Assembly: GCA_964458125.1 (NCBI GenBank)
Contig: CAYWHE010000050.1
Span: forward strand, 1-21,289
Length of the DNA stretch: 21,289 nt
Reading direction: 5' to 3'
Source of the DNA: CAYWHE01 sp964458125
GTDB taxonomy: Bacteria > Bacteroidota > Bacteroidia > AKYH767-A > OLB10
Position 1 is the first letter of the stretch. Each line of letters begins with the position of its first letter. Below, one piece after another: positions 6,858 to 14,871 of the stretch. The translations under genes and the position numbers were made by a program. The notes beneath the pieces are model-generated. The model searched no databases, had not been told where the DNA came from, and saw nothing but the letters and a program-made list of their open reading frames with translations.

Positions 6858-7613
6858 TCAGGCTCCAGATTTGCGGAATTCCTTCATGATGCGGGAAGCG
6901 AAAATAAAATCATTCAGTTCCTTATTGTCCGAATGCAGGATATCCTGAAAGGATCCTTCCCACCACTTCCTTCCCTGGTGCAGAAAAATAATCTTCTCGC
7001 CAATCTCGCTCACCGAATTCATGTCATGGGTATTCACCAGCGTAGTCATTTTATATTCCTCGGTGATCTCCTCAATCAGTTTATCGATGACAATGGAGGT
7101 CCTGGGGTCGAGTCCGGAATTCGGTTCATCGCAGAACAGGTATTTGGGATTCATGGCGATGGCCCTGGCAATGGCCACGCGTTTTTTCATACCCCCGCTG
7201 AGTTCGGAAGGATACATCCTGTTGACGTTGACGAGGTTGACCCGGTGCAGGCAGAAGTTGGCCCGGTCGCGTTTTTCTTCCGCCGACAGGGTCGTGAACA
7301 TACCAAGCGGAAACCCGACATTACGCTCTACCGTCATCGAATCAAAAAGCGCCCCGCCCTGGAACACCATGCCGATTTCCTGGCGTATGGGTTTGCGTTC
7401 CCTGAAACTCATCGTCGAAAAATTTCTTCCGTCATACTCCACCCGGCCTTCATCCACTTCCATCAGCCCGACCAGGCATTTCATCAAAACCGTTTTACCC
7501 GATCCGCTGCCGCCGATAATGAGGTTTACTTTTCCGGGATCAAAGGAACAGGAAACATCCTGCAACACCCGCTTGGAGGCAAATCCCTTGGAAACATTTT
7601 TTGCTTCAATCAT
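6858..7613 (-). CDS. mlaF: MlaF-like ABC transporter ATP-binding protein
   Basis: 251 residues from ATG 7613. The frame is open further upstream to 7769, but that stretch is antisense-like and overlaps the permease, while ATG 7613 shares ATGA with the permease stop. All ATPase motifs are present: Walker A GGSGSGKT (34-41), Q-loop VFQGG (Q85), signature LSGGM (138-142), Walker B YLFCDEP (158-164) and switch histidine NTHD (H196). LSGGMKKRVAIARAIAMNPK and the DEPNSGLDP motif are typical of the Mla/Ttg2A/MCE-associated subfamily. With MlaE it should power phospholipid movement between inner membrane and periplasm. No MCE (MlaD) gene follows; the next gene is the GIN lipoprotein. Confidence 0.93.
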   Translation of the reverse strand: MIEAKNVSKGFASKRVLQDVSCSFDPGKVNLIIGGSGSGKTVLMKCLVGLMEVDEGRVEYDGRNFSTMSFRERKPIRQEIGMVFQGGALFDSMTVERNVGFPLGMFTTLSAEEKRDRANFCLHRVNLVNVNRMYPSELSGGMKKRVAIARAIAMNPKYLFCDEPNSGLDPRTSIVIDKLIEEITEEYKMTTLVNTHDMNSVSEIGEKIIFLHQGRKWWEGSFQDILHSDNKELNDFIFASRIMKEFRKSGA

Positions 7614-8350
7614 GCGAGAATAAGCTGGGTAAGGATGTAGTCGAAAATGAGAATGAGGATGCTGGAATATACTACGGCCTTCGTACTGGATTGTCCGACT
7701 TCCAGCGCTCCTCCTTCTGTAAAATAGCCATGATAGGAGGATACGGTGGTGATGATGTAGGCAAAGCAAACCGTTTTGATCAGGGCAAAGGTGATGTTGA
7801 ATGGGATAAACTGATCCTGCAGGCCCCTGATGAAATCGGGGCTGGGAACGGTTCCGGACAGGTCACCGGCCACCCAGCCACCTAAAATACCAAGGAACAT
7901 GCTGATCAACACGACAAATGGCAGTATAAAAATGGCGGCAATGAGTTTGGGCAGCACGAGGTAACCGGAGGAGTTGATACCCATGATTTCAAGGGCGTCA
8001 ATCTGTTCCGTTACACGCATGGTTCCTATCTCGGAAGCAATACTGGAGCCGACCTTTCCCGCCAGGACGAGCATAATGATAGTGGGTGAAAATTCAAGGA
8101 TCACCGAATCGCGGGCTACTATTCCCACTGCGCTGATAGGCACTGCCGGGTTCACCAGGTTATATGCGCTCTGAATGGTGATCACGGCACCCATAAACAC
8201 GGAGGTCAGCGCCACAATACCCAAAGAGCCGTTCCCGATCGACACCATCTCCATGATGATCTGCCTCCTGTAAACGGATATCTTTTCAGGCTTGATCAGC
8301 AGCCCCTTGATAAAGATCCAATACCGGCCTATTTCAAAAACAGCATTCAC
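7610..8350 (-). CDS. mlaE: MlaE family lipid ABC transporter permease
   Basis: 246 residues, the normal length. About five membrane segments; the family's hallmark is LAGKVGSSIASEIGTMRVTE followed by QIDALEIMGINS, near residues 96-127. It forms the inner-membrane core that pairs with MlaF and an MCE hexamer to move phospholipids. The start is GTG at 8350; the frame meets a stop upstream at 8390-8392 with no ATG between. The first of an apparent three-gene operon (permease, ATPase, GIN lipoprotein). It diverges from the LytTR gene across an 85-bp gap that must hold both promoters; no perfect TAnnTTTG is seen in it. Confidence 0.93.
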   Translation of the reverse strand: MNAVFEIGRYWIFIKGLLIKPEKISVYRRQIIMEMVSIGNGSLGIVALTSVFMGAVITIQSAYNLVNPAVPISAVGIVARDSVILEFSPTIIMLVLAGKVGSSIASEIGTMRVTEQIDALEIMGINSSGYLVLPKLIAAIFILPFVVLISMFLGILGGWVAGDLSGTVPSPDFIRGLQDQFIPFNITFALIKTVCFAYIITTVSSYHGYFTEGGALEVGQSSTKAVVYSSILILIFDYILTQLILA

Positions 8351-8435
8351 AAAATTGATGTTGGAGAGCGTAAAAATACGAATTATCCCCTAATCTGTAT
8401 GAGCAGTCCTGTGCAACAACCCATCCCTTCTTGCA

Positions 8436-9506
8436 ATGGAACTGAAAACAATCCCGGTCCCGGCAGGCAGCGTTGATTCAGTCCAAAACAGGAGCCGCAG
8501 AACATCGGGCAGCATAACAGCTATCCCGGAGAAGCTGATGTATTCCATTGAATATGATTCCGGCCGACTTTTCAGTTTATTTACCCAGGCAGGACAGGGG
8601 GTTGAAAAAATTGGTACGTTTGTTCTTCGTATGCTGAAAATACTCCATCAACCTTATCCCAAAACCAGCGGCCTCCTGCATGGTATGGGAACTGCAGCAT
8701 TATTTGGCGGCTTTGTATTTCTATTCCTTTGGGTATTCCGTCCCTTTGGCATTCAGGAAATGAACCGGGAGGAGCAGGCGCTGATCCTGGCCGGTTACGG
8801 AATAATCACCGCACTGATCATTTTTGCACTCGGCGCTGTCTTTCCCCTGCTGTTTCCGGATTACTTTAATGAATCAAACTGGACGGTTTTGCGTGAGATC
8901 ATCCACACCCTCCTGATCATCATGGTGATTGGCATGGTCAACCTGTGGTATAGCTTCAGGCTTGGTTTTTTTGATTTGTCCCTGCAAAACCTCCTGCAAT
9001 TCCAGTTCATTACCCTCGGCGTAGCAGTCATCCCGGTTACCCTCATGGTGATGCTCAGGCAGATTCTCCTGCTGAAAAAGAACCTGGCTACGGCAAATGC
9101 CCTGACGCACCAGATCCGGCAGGTGATCCCGGAACAGGAAAAGATGGAAAAGGAAGATGTGCTGCTGACCGCCGAAAATGAAAAGGATCAGTTTTCAGCC
9201 CCGCCCATGGCCATCCTTTATTTTGCCGCAGCTGATAATTACATTGAAATCATATACGAAGAAAAGCAGGTCGTGAAGAAACAGCTTTTTCGATGCAGCC
9301 TGAAAAGGGCGGAAGAACAACTACGTTCGCACACTTCCTTTTTTCGCTGTCACCGCACCTACCTGGTCAATTTGCCCCGTGTAAAATACGTTACGGGTAA
9401 TGCCCAGGGATATAAATTGCATTTTGATCTTACGGATATGCAGGTTCCTGTTTCAAGAAACCATAACAAAGAAATCTCCCATTTGCTTGGAAAAAACAAG
9501 GCTTAA
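8436..9506 (+). CDS. Membrane-anchored LytTR-family transcriptional regulator
   Basis: 356 residues. Four hydrophobic segments lie at about 82-104, 117-139, 153-172 and 186-208. A short linker (about 210-245) leads to a C-terminal LytTR DNA-binding domain: ILYFAAADNYIEIIY, KRAEEQLRSHTSFFRCHRTY, LVNLPRVKYV and VPVSRNHNKEI are the conserved strand and loop motifs. There is no receiver or kinase domain, so it is a one-component membrane sensor-regulator, a form common in Bacteroidota; the signal is unknown. The start at ATG 8436 gives a hydrophilic N-terminus of about 80 residues; ATGs at 8538 and 8631 are alternatives. It lies head to head with mlaE, a possible target, or it may regulate itself. 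Confidence 0.88.
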   Translation: MELKTIPVPAGSVDSVQNRSRRTSGSITAIPEKLMYSIEYDSGRLFSLFTQAGQGVEKIGTFVLRMLKILHQPYPKTSGLLHGMGTAALFGGFVFLFLWVFRPFGIQEMNREEQALILAGYGIITALIIFALGAVFPLLFPDYFNESNWTVLREIIHTLLIIMVIGMVNLWYSFRLGFFDLSLQNLLQFQFITLGVAVIPVTLMVMLRQILLLKKNLATANALTHQIRQVIPEQEKMEKEDVLLTAENEKDQFSAPPMAILYFAAADNYIEIIYEEKQVVKKQLFRCSLKRAEEQLRSHTSFFRCHRTYLVNLPRVKYVTGNAQGYKLHFDLTDMQVPVSRNHNKEISHLLGKNKA

Positions 9507-9654
9507 AACAAGGAAGCGCACCGGTACAGAGGTTAATCGTTAGTGATCCGCAGTTTTATATATATAGCATTTTTCGTTTTAAAAATGTATACGTCTGTAA
9601 CAACCGGTTAAACCTGACATACCTTCCAAAGCTGTAAGAATTATAAAAATAACT

Positions 9655-9662
9655 TATCTTTG
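9655..9662 (+). promoter_or_regulatory. -7 promoter element of the peroxidase gene (TATCTTTG)
   Basis: Perfect match to TAnnTTTG, 38 bases before the ATG at 9701. It is flanked by two copies of the palindrome AACCGGTT at 9602-9609 and 9681-9688, which may be an operator pair. No clear -33 TTG was found. Confidence 0.55.
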
Positions 9663-9700
9663 TTAAAACCTCCATTTTATAACCGGTTGAGTATCGCACT

Positions 9701-10528
9701 ATGAAAAAAATCACGTTGTTGCTTTTCCTGGCTGCCCATGTGTTGGTTTCCCGTTCCCAGACGGCGGAGACTTTTCATGATTTTACAGGCATGGATATCT
9801 CCGGAGATTCCATAGCATTTTCCGATTATGCAGGTAAAAAGGTACTGGTGGTGAACACGGCCAGTTTTTGTGCCTACACGCCTCAGTTTGCCGACCTGGT
9901 CACGCTTGACTCTCTTTACGGAGGCCCGGGGTTTGCCATTATTGGTTTTCCTTGCAACGATTTTGGAGGGCAGGATCCGGGAGATGATTCAACGATTTAC
10001 GGGTTTTGTACCAATTATTACGGCGTTGACTTCATGATGATGTCGAAGGTATCCATTACTGCCCCGGATACGGTAGAAGTATATAAATGGCTGCAACTGC
10101 AGAGTCGCAATGGGGTTGCAGATGCCCCCGTAACATGGAATTTTCATAAGTTCTGCATCGATGAGCTGGGTCACTGGGTCATGCATTTCCCATCCGTCGT
10201 AAACCCGTTGGATACGGCCATTATCAACTGGATCAATTCGCCGTCAGCCGTCGGATTAATCCAACCCCAAACCGGGATCCCATGCCGGCTTTCCGGGAAT
10301 CCCTGCCGCGAGAAGATTATCTTAAGCCTGAATACCAGGTCGCCCATCCCCGTGGAAATTTCCCTTTCTGATATGCAGGGACGTATTTTTTCCATTCTGA
10401 AAAGCAAAACTGTTGCAGGAACCAACCAATTTGACCTCCCGGCCGAACACCTTGATCCCGGCATTTATTTTTTAACCATCAGCAACAGCGAATACAGCGC
10501 TACTTTAAAAGTTTTGAAAGCCGAATAA
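9701..10528 (+). CDS. Secreted glutathione peroxidase with C-terminal T9SS sorting domain
   Basis: 275 residues. A signal peptide (1-19, ending VSRSQ) is followed by a glutathione-peroxidase domain (about 22-180) and a beta-rich C-terminal domain (about 205-275). The peroxidase motifs are all there: NTASFCAYTPQF with the peroxidatic C57, GFPCNDFGGQDPG with C85 and Q91, and WNFHKF with W146 and N147. That completes the Cys-Gln-Trp-Asn catalytic set, with cysteine rather than selenocysteine. The tail contains MQGRIF, LDPGIYFLTIS and a final Lys-rich strand LKVLKAE, the pattern of a Por-secretion (T9SS type A) domain. It should reduce hydrogen peroxide or lipid peroxides at the cell surface or outside; most bacterial homologues are cytoplasmic or periplasmic. 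Own promoter upstream and a terminator-like hairpin after the stop suggest a single-gene unit. Confidence 0.92.
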   Translation: MKKITLLLFLAAHVLVSRSQTAETFHDFTGMDISGDSIAFSDYAGKKVLVVNTASFCAYTPQFADLVTLDSLYGGPGFAIIGFPCNDFGGQDPGDDSTIYGFCTNYYGVDFMMMSKVSITAPDTVEVYKWLQLQSRNGVADAPVTWNFHKFCIDELGHWVMHFPSVVNPLDTAIINWINSPSAVGLIQPQTGIPCRLSGNPCREKIILSLNTRSPIPVEISLSDMQGRIFSILKSKTVAGTNQFDLPAEHLDPGIYFLTISNSEYSATLKVLKAE

Positions 10529-10833
10529 ATTTAACCGGCTTTTCCACGCTGGTTTTATCGGGATTTTTACCTGGTTTTCATCCGCACTCTCAGGGTGCCC
10601 ATCCGCAGGCTTCAAGTGAAATTCAATTTTATATAATATTCTAAATCAATGTTTTAGATTAATGACCTGAAAATTTTAATCCTGTAGGAGAGAAGGCCGC
10701 CAACACCGCCATTTCAGGTTTCATTCCGGCAATTCCATTCAACTGTTGTTTTTACCTGTTCAGCAGAAAATATTTCAGGAACCTGAACGTGTCAGCCTAT
10801 CTTGCAGTCGTCAATTAGGACTCAAGCCCGTCA
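10529..10833 (+). promoter_or_regulatory. 305-bp intergenic region with repeated TTCAGG/CCTGAA half-sites upstream of the propeller gene
   Basis: No protein gene is seen. After the hairpin at 10533-10556 there is an AT-rich tract (10628-10680) with a TCTAAA...TTTAGA inverted repeat. The hexamer TTCAGG or its complement then occurs four times: 10666-10671, 10713-10718 and, as the palindrome TTCAGG-AA-CCTGAA, at 10774-10787. The last lies ten bases before TATCTTGC (10798-10805), a -7-like element 28 bases before the ATG at 10834. This layout suggests an operator over the core promoter. The repeats are seen; regulation is inferred. Confidence 0.45.
10533..10556 (+). terminator. Terminator-like hairpin after the peroxidase gene
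   Basis: Stem AACCGGC (10533-10539) with GCTGGTT (10548-10554), one G-T pair, followed by only a short TT run. It lies just after the stop codon at 10526-10528. Weak T tract, so moderate confidence. Confidence 0.45.
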
Positions 10834-13758
10834 ATGAAACAAACCATTTCCCTTATTTTTATTTTCATGTGTTTCACCTGGTCTGCAAATAGCCAGGCGC
10901 AATCCTGGGTCAGCCGTCTGTCAGGCAGCGGCGATTACAACGATAAATATAACGTAAGTGGGTTAGACGCCTCCGGATTTCTCATACTGGCCGGATACAC
11001 CATGAACCCAGGCAACAATAAGGATCTGCTGGTGGTGAAACTCGACCCCGTGACCGGGGATACCATTTGGACGAATGTATACAACGGGCCCGGAAACGGT
11101 GCCGATGAAGCCTTAGCCTTGTTTCTGGACAACGGCTTTATTTACGTGACCGGATTTCAGAAAGGGTCAGGAACAGGAAATGATTTTATCACGCTGAAAT
11201 ACGATGGCAACGGGGTTGTTTTATGGACAGCAACCTATAACTTTCCGGCCAATGAATATGACCAGAGTAATTCCATCACCGTCGATGCTTCAGGGAATGT
11301 ATTTATTGCAGGGCAAAGCGACAGCGATCCCGGACCGGTCATCAACGATGATTATGTGATCGTAAAATATGATGCTGCCGGGAACCAGCTCTGGGCTCAG
11401 CGGTTTAACGGATTCGGAAACTCCATTGACAGGCCCTCACGCATCCAGGCGGATGGCGGAGGCAATGTATATATCACAGGCCGTTCATCAAACGGCTTTG
11501 ATGATGATTACCTGACCATGAAATACAATGGTTCCGGCACCCTGTTGTGGTCGCAGCTATACGACCGTCTCCATTCCGACCGGGCAACGGATATGGCCCT
11601 TAATGCGGGTACCGGCAGCGTGGTGGTTACCGGCCGGAGCAGCAACGGCAGCAACTATGATTATGTCACCGTAAAGTATAACGCTTCCGGGGTTCAACAG
11701 TGGGCCAGAGTTTCTGATTTCGTGGATGATGACCGGGCAGGCAAAGTTGCACTGGATGGAAATAACGATATTTATGTCACGGGCCAAAGTGATGCCGATG
11801 CTTCAGCAAATACGAATTATGACATCGTTACTGTCAAGTATAATTCAGCCGGCACCCAGCAATGGGTGAAAACATTCAGCGGAGCAGCCGGTAATGATGA
11901 CGAACCGAATGGATTAACCGTGCAGTCAAACGGAACAGTATGGGTTACCGGGCAGTCGGATTCGGACCCGTCGGCCACTGTTATTTCATTCGACATGGTA
12001 ACGCTCCAATATGATGCAGCCGGAACGCTGCAATGGACCAGAATCTATAACGGTACCGGGAATGGAAACGATGCCGCAGCAACCGTGACGGTTGCTCCCT
12101 CGGGTGTTTCCTACGTGGCCGGGTACACTGAAAACAATCCTCCGCAGCGCGATGCCGTCGTAACCGCATATGATTTTTCCGGCAACCCGAACTGGCAGAA
12201 ATTCTATTCCGGCACCGGTGACAATGGAGACAATGTCCACAGCCTGGGCGTTGACCAGAACAACAACGTATACCTGGCCGGTTACATGGTGGAATACGGG
12301 CAGGACAGAAATTTTGCCGCGGTAAAGCTGAACCCGGCCGGTGATACGGCCTGGATCAGGACCTTGAATGGTTCATCACCCGGAAGTACTGACGATGCAA
12401 TAGCCGTGGCATTTGATGTACAGGGGAATGTGTACGCCACCGGCTATACAAAAAACAGCGGCTCTTCCAGTGACGTGACGACCGTAAAATATCTTCCCGG
12501 CGGTGATACGGCCTGGGTGCGGTATTACAACTATGCCGCCGCGAACGAATCGGACCGCGGTTATGCCCTGGCCATTGATAACAACCAGAACGTATATGTG
12601 GCGGGGAGAAGTGACCAGGACACCTCGGTTACTGCCAACGATGATTTCCTGACCTTAAAATACAACTCTGGCGGTAACCTGCAATGGGTCGTCCGGTATA
12701 ACGGACCAGCCAACGGACCGGATGCTGCCAATGCAGTACGGGTGGCCTTATCCGGGAATGTATATGTGGGCGGCAAAACGTTCAACGGAACCGACCTGGA
12801 CATTTGCGTGATCCGTTACGATGCTTCAGGACAACAGCAATGGATGGCCGTTTATAACAGCGGCAATGGTGATGATGAACCGGCAGAAATGACGATGGAT
12901 GGGGCTGAAAACATATACATTACCGGTTACAGTACCAGCCCTGTAAACTTTAAAAAGGATTTGGTCACGCTTAAAATCAATTCAGCCGGTCTGGTATCCT
13001 GGGCAATACCTTTTAACGGGCAGGCCGGTGGTGATGATGAAGGAAAAAGTATTGCCGTTGAGGCCAATGGAATGATTGCCGTCACCGGCTATACGGATAG
13101 CGATACTTCCGTTCTCACCCTGAATAATAATTATTGCACCCTTCTTTACGACAACAATGGAATTCAGCAATGGGCCAGGTTTTACGACGGAAATGCAGGC
13201 GGTAATGATGCCGCCACAGGGGTGGTTGCGGATAATACCGGAAACATTTTTGTAACCGGGCAAAGCGATCATGGATCCGGCGGTTTGCAAAACTACGATT
13301 TTGTCACGCTGAAATATACAGCTGCAGGTACGCTGGCGGGTACGCTGGTCTACAACGGCACTTTGGATGCCTCCGATGTGGCCAACACACTGGTGTTGCA
13401 TAACAATGATTTATATGTCGCTGGCGGAAGTTATGGCCTGCTATCTCAAAGGGATATGGTCACCCTGAAATACGATGTGACGGCCCTTGGAACGAATGAA
13501 CAAATGAATCCTGAAACATCCCTCCTGGTCTTTCCTCAGCCGGCATCAACAAAAGCCTTTGTTGTTGCAACAGGAGAAACCATAAAAAGCATCCGCGTCA
13601 CGGATGTATTGGGCCGTGATACTTACCCGATGACTGAAAACCAGACCACTGAAAAGGCCATACTGGATTGTACATCCTGGTCATCCGGTCTTTACCTGAT
13701 TAACATTACCACGGGTAGCGGAAAGGTAATAAACTCCCGGTTGATAATTGAAAAATAA
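10834..13758 (+). CDS. SBBP beta-propeller repeat protein with C-terminal T9SS sorting domain
   Basis: 974 residues. A signal peptide (1-22) is followed by about 16 imperfect repeats of roughly 54 residues. Each contains a hydrophobic V/I-Y-V-T-G-x-S/T core (IYVTGQSDAD, VYITGRSSNG, VYVAGRSDQD), a DFVTLKYNAAG-type strand and a QQWxxxYNG turn. These are the marks of the SBBP/beta-propeller repeat family, and 16 units would fit two eight-bladed or nearly so propellers. The last 85 residues (after LGTNEQMNPE) form a T9SS type A sorting domain with FPQPASTKAFV, VTDVLGRDTY, SGLYLINITTG and a final SRLIIEK strand. It should be an extracellular or surface-bound protein of unknown ligand. Acidic DD/DSD turns may bind calcium. 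First gene of a same-strand run; the next gene is 21 bp away. Confidence 0.9.
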   Translation: MKQTISLIFIFMCFTWSANSQAQSWVSRLSGSGDYNDKYNVSGLDASGFLILAGYTMNPGNNKDLLVVKLDPVTGDTIWTNVYNGPGNGADEALALFLDNGFIYVTGFQKGSGTGNDFITLKYDGNGVVLWTATYNFPANEYDQSNSITVDASGNVFIAGQSDSDPGPVINDDYVIVKYDAAGNQLWAQRFNGFGNSIDRPSRIQADGGGNVYITGRSSNGFDDDYLTMKYNGSGTLLWSQLYDRLHSDRATDMALNAGTGSVVVTGRSSNGSNYDYVTVKYNASGVQQWARVSDFVDDDRAGKVALDGNNDIYVTGQSDADASANTNYDIVTVKYNSAGTQQWVKTFSGAAGNDDEPNGLTVQSNGTVWVTGQSDSDPSATVISFDMVTLQYDAAGTLQWTRIYNGTGNGNDAAATVTVAPSGVSYVAGYTENNPPQRDAVVTAYDFSGNPNWQKFYSGTGDNGDNVHSLGVDQNNNVYLAGYMVEYGQDRNFAAVKLNPAGDTAWIRTLNGSSPGSTDDAIAVAFDVQGNVYATGYTKNSGSSSDVTTVKYLPGGDTAWVRYYNYAAANESDRGYALAIDNNQNVYVAGRSDQDTSVTANDDFLTLKYNSGGNLQWVVRYNGPANGPDAANAVRVALSGNVYVGGKTFNGTDLDICVIRYDASGQQQWMAVYNSGNGDDEPAEMTMDGAENIYITGYSTSPVNFKKDLVTLKINSAGLVSWAIPFNGQAGGDDEGKSIAVEANGMIAVTGYTDSDTSVLTLNNNYCTLLYDNNGIQQWARFYDGNAGGNDAATGVVADNTGNIFVTGQSDHGSGGLQNYDFVTLKYTAAGTLAGTLVYNGTLDASDVANTLVLHNNDLYVAGGSYGLLSQRDMVTLKYDVTALGTNEQMNPETSLLVFPQPASTKAFVVATGETIKSIRVTDVLGRDTYPMTENQTTEKAILDCTSWSSGLYLINITTGSGKVINSRLIIEK

Positions 13759-13779
13759 CCATTAAAACATACTGTAAAA

Positions 13780-14871
13780 ATGAAAATTATGTCTGATTAC
13801 CCTCAAAACAATGGCGTCCCGACCACCACCAGAATTAAAAAATCCATCGTGTGCAAGGATGTCCATCACTATCGGGTTGACCGGGACCTTTGCGGGAGCT
13901 ATATTCCCAAACAGGGGGATGTTGGCCTGTTCGAGGTCATCAAACCCGGAAGACATAAAACCATTCAGTCTGATTCCAAACGGAATGTATTGATCCTCCC
14001 CGGAGATATTATCATGGCTGCATTCGGCAACCGCTATGCCACCGAGCAGTTTGAAGGTTATGTGCCGGACCGGCCTACGGAAATACTGGACATACTGGCC
14101 GGAGGAGGAGCGATCGGACTGGTTAAAACCAAGAATGCTTCCCTGGAGGACATCGAACCCACCAAAATAAAACTGATCGGCTATGCCACCAACGCAACAG
14201 GAAAGGTCATTAATACCATTTATTACAGCATGCCAAAAGCTGTCTTTACAGGTGTTGTACCCCATGATGCGAAAATCATACTGTCCGTCGGTGCAACCAT
14301 GGATAGCGGTAAAACAACGAGTGCAGCATTTCTCGTCCGCGGGCTGAAAGCCAATCATAAGAAAGTCGCCTTTATCAAGTTAACCGGTACCAGCTATACG
14401 AAAGACAAGGACCTGGCCTATGACTGCGGTGCAGATGCCACCATTGACTTTGCCGATGCAGGTTTTCCATCCACCTATATGTGTGCAAAACAGGATTTGC
14501 TGGATTTGTACCAGACTCTTCTGAACAGGCTGATCCCGGAGCAGCCGGACTATATCGTAATTGAAATTGCCGACGGGCTGATGCAGCAGGAGACCGGTTT
14601 CCTGTTAAATGATTCCAGATTTATGGCGACGGTTCACGGAGTGATTTTTTCCTGCGGCGACAGCCTGGCCGCTTTCCATGGCTTGCATTTGCTCAATAAA
14701 ATCGGAATCCGGCCGGCCTTCATCAGCGGCAGGTTTACCATGAGCCCGCTCCTGATAGAGGAAGTGAAATCCAGAAGCGAAATACCTGTATTGACGATTG
14801 AGGAACTGATGACAGGACAGCATATCCATCTCTTTGAAAATATGAACCCGGTGCATGCCCATGCTCACTAA
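13780..14871 (+). CDS. Uncharacterised P-loop NTPase with a barrel-like N-terminal domain and His-rich tail
   Basis: 363 residues, no signal peptide or membrane segment. The N-terminal half (about 30-150) looks beta-rich, with GDVGLFEVIKPGRH, LPGDIIMAAFGNRYATEQFE and LAGGGAIGLV. The C-terminal half (about 165-345) is a P-loop domain: Walker A GATMDSGKT (171-179), IKLTGTSYTKD (199-209), FADAGFPSTY (224-233) and a Walker B-like strand DYIVIEIADG (257-266). The deviant Walker A and overall order recall the CobB/BioD/MobB-like branch of P-loop enzymes; I know of no described function for this two-domain type. The C-terminus is His-rich (HIH at 348-350; HAHAH at 359-363), perhaps metal-binding. 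Its 3' end overlaps the ABC exporter gene by 17 bp, so the two are coupled. An alternative start is ATG 13789. Confidence 0.75.
   Translation: MKIMSDYPQNNGVPTTTRIKKSIVCKDVHHYRVDRDLCGSYIPKQGDVGLFEVIKPGRHKTIQSDSKRNVLILPGDIIMAAFGNRYATEQFEGYVPDRPTEILDILAGGGAIGLVKTKNASLEDIEPTKIKLIGYATNATGKVINTIYYSMPKAVFTGVVPHDAKIILSVGATMDSGKTTSAAFLVRGLKANHKKVAFIKLTGTSYTKDKDLAYDCGADATIDFADAGFPSTYMCAKQDLLDLYQTLLNRLIPEQPDYIVIEIADGLMQQETGFLLNDSRFMATVHGVIFSCGDSLAAFHGLHLLNKIGIRPAFISGRFTMSPLLIEEVKSRSEIPVLTIEELMTGQHIHLFENMNPVHAHAH

Noticed and set aside
7614..7769. 52-codon upstream extension of the MlaF-like gene
   Set aside because: It runs antisense to nothing but overlaps the MlaE coding sequence in another frame, is His-rich and unlike any MlaF; ATG 7613 gives the usual length and an ATGA overlap.
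10834..13758. DNA-level tandem repeat array in the propeller gene
   Set aside because: The repeats are at the protein level and diverged in nucleotides; no long identical DNA units were seen.
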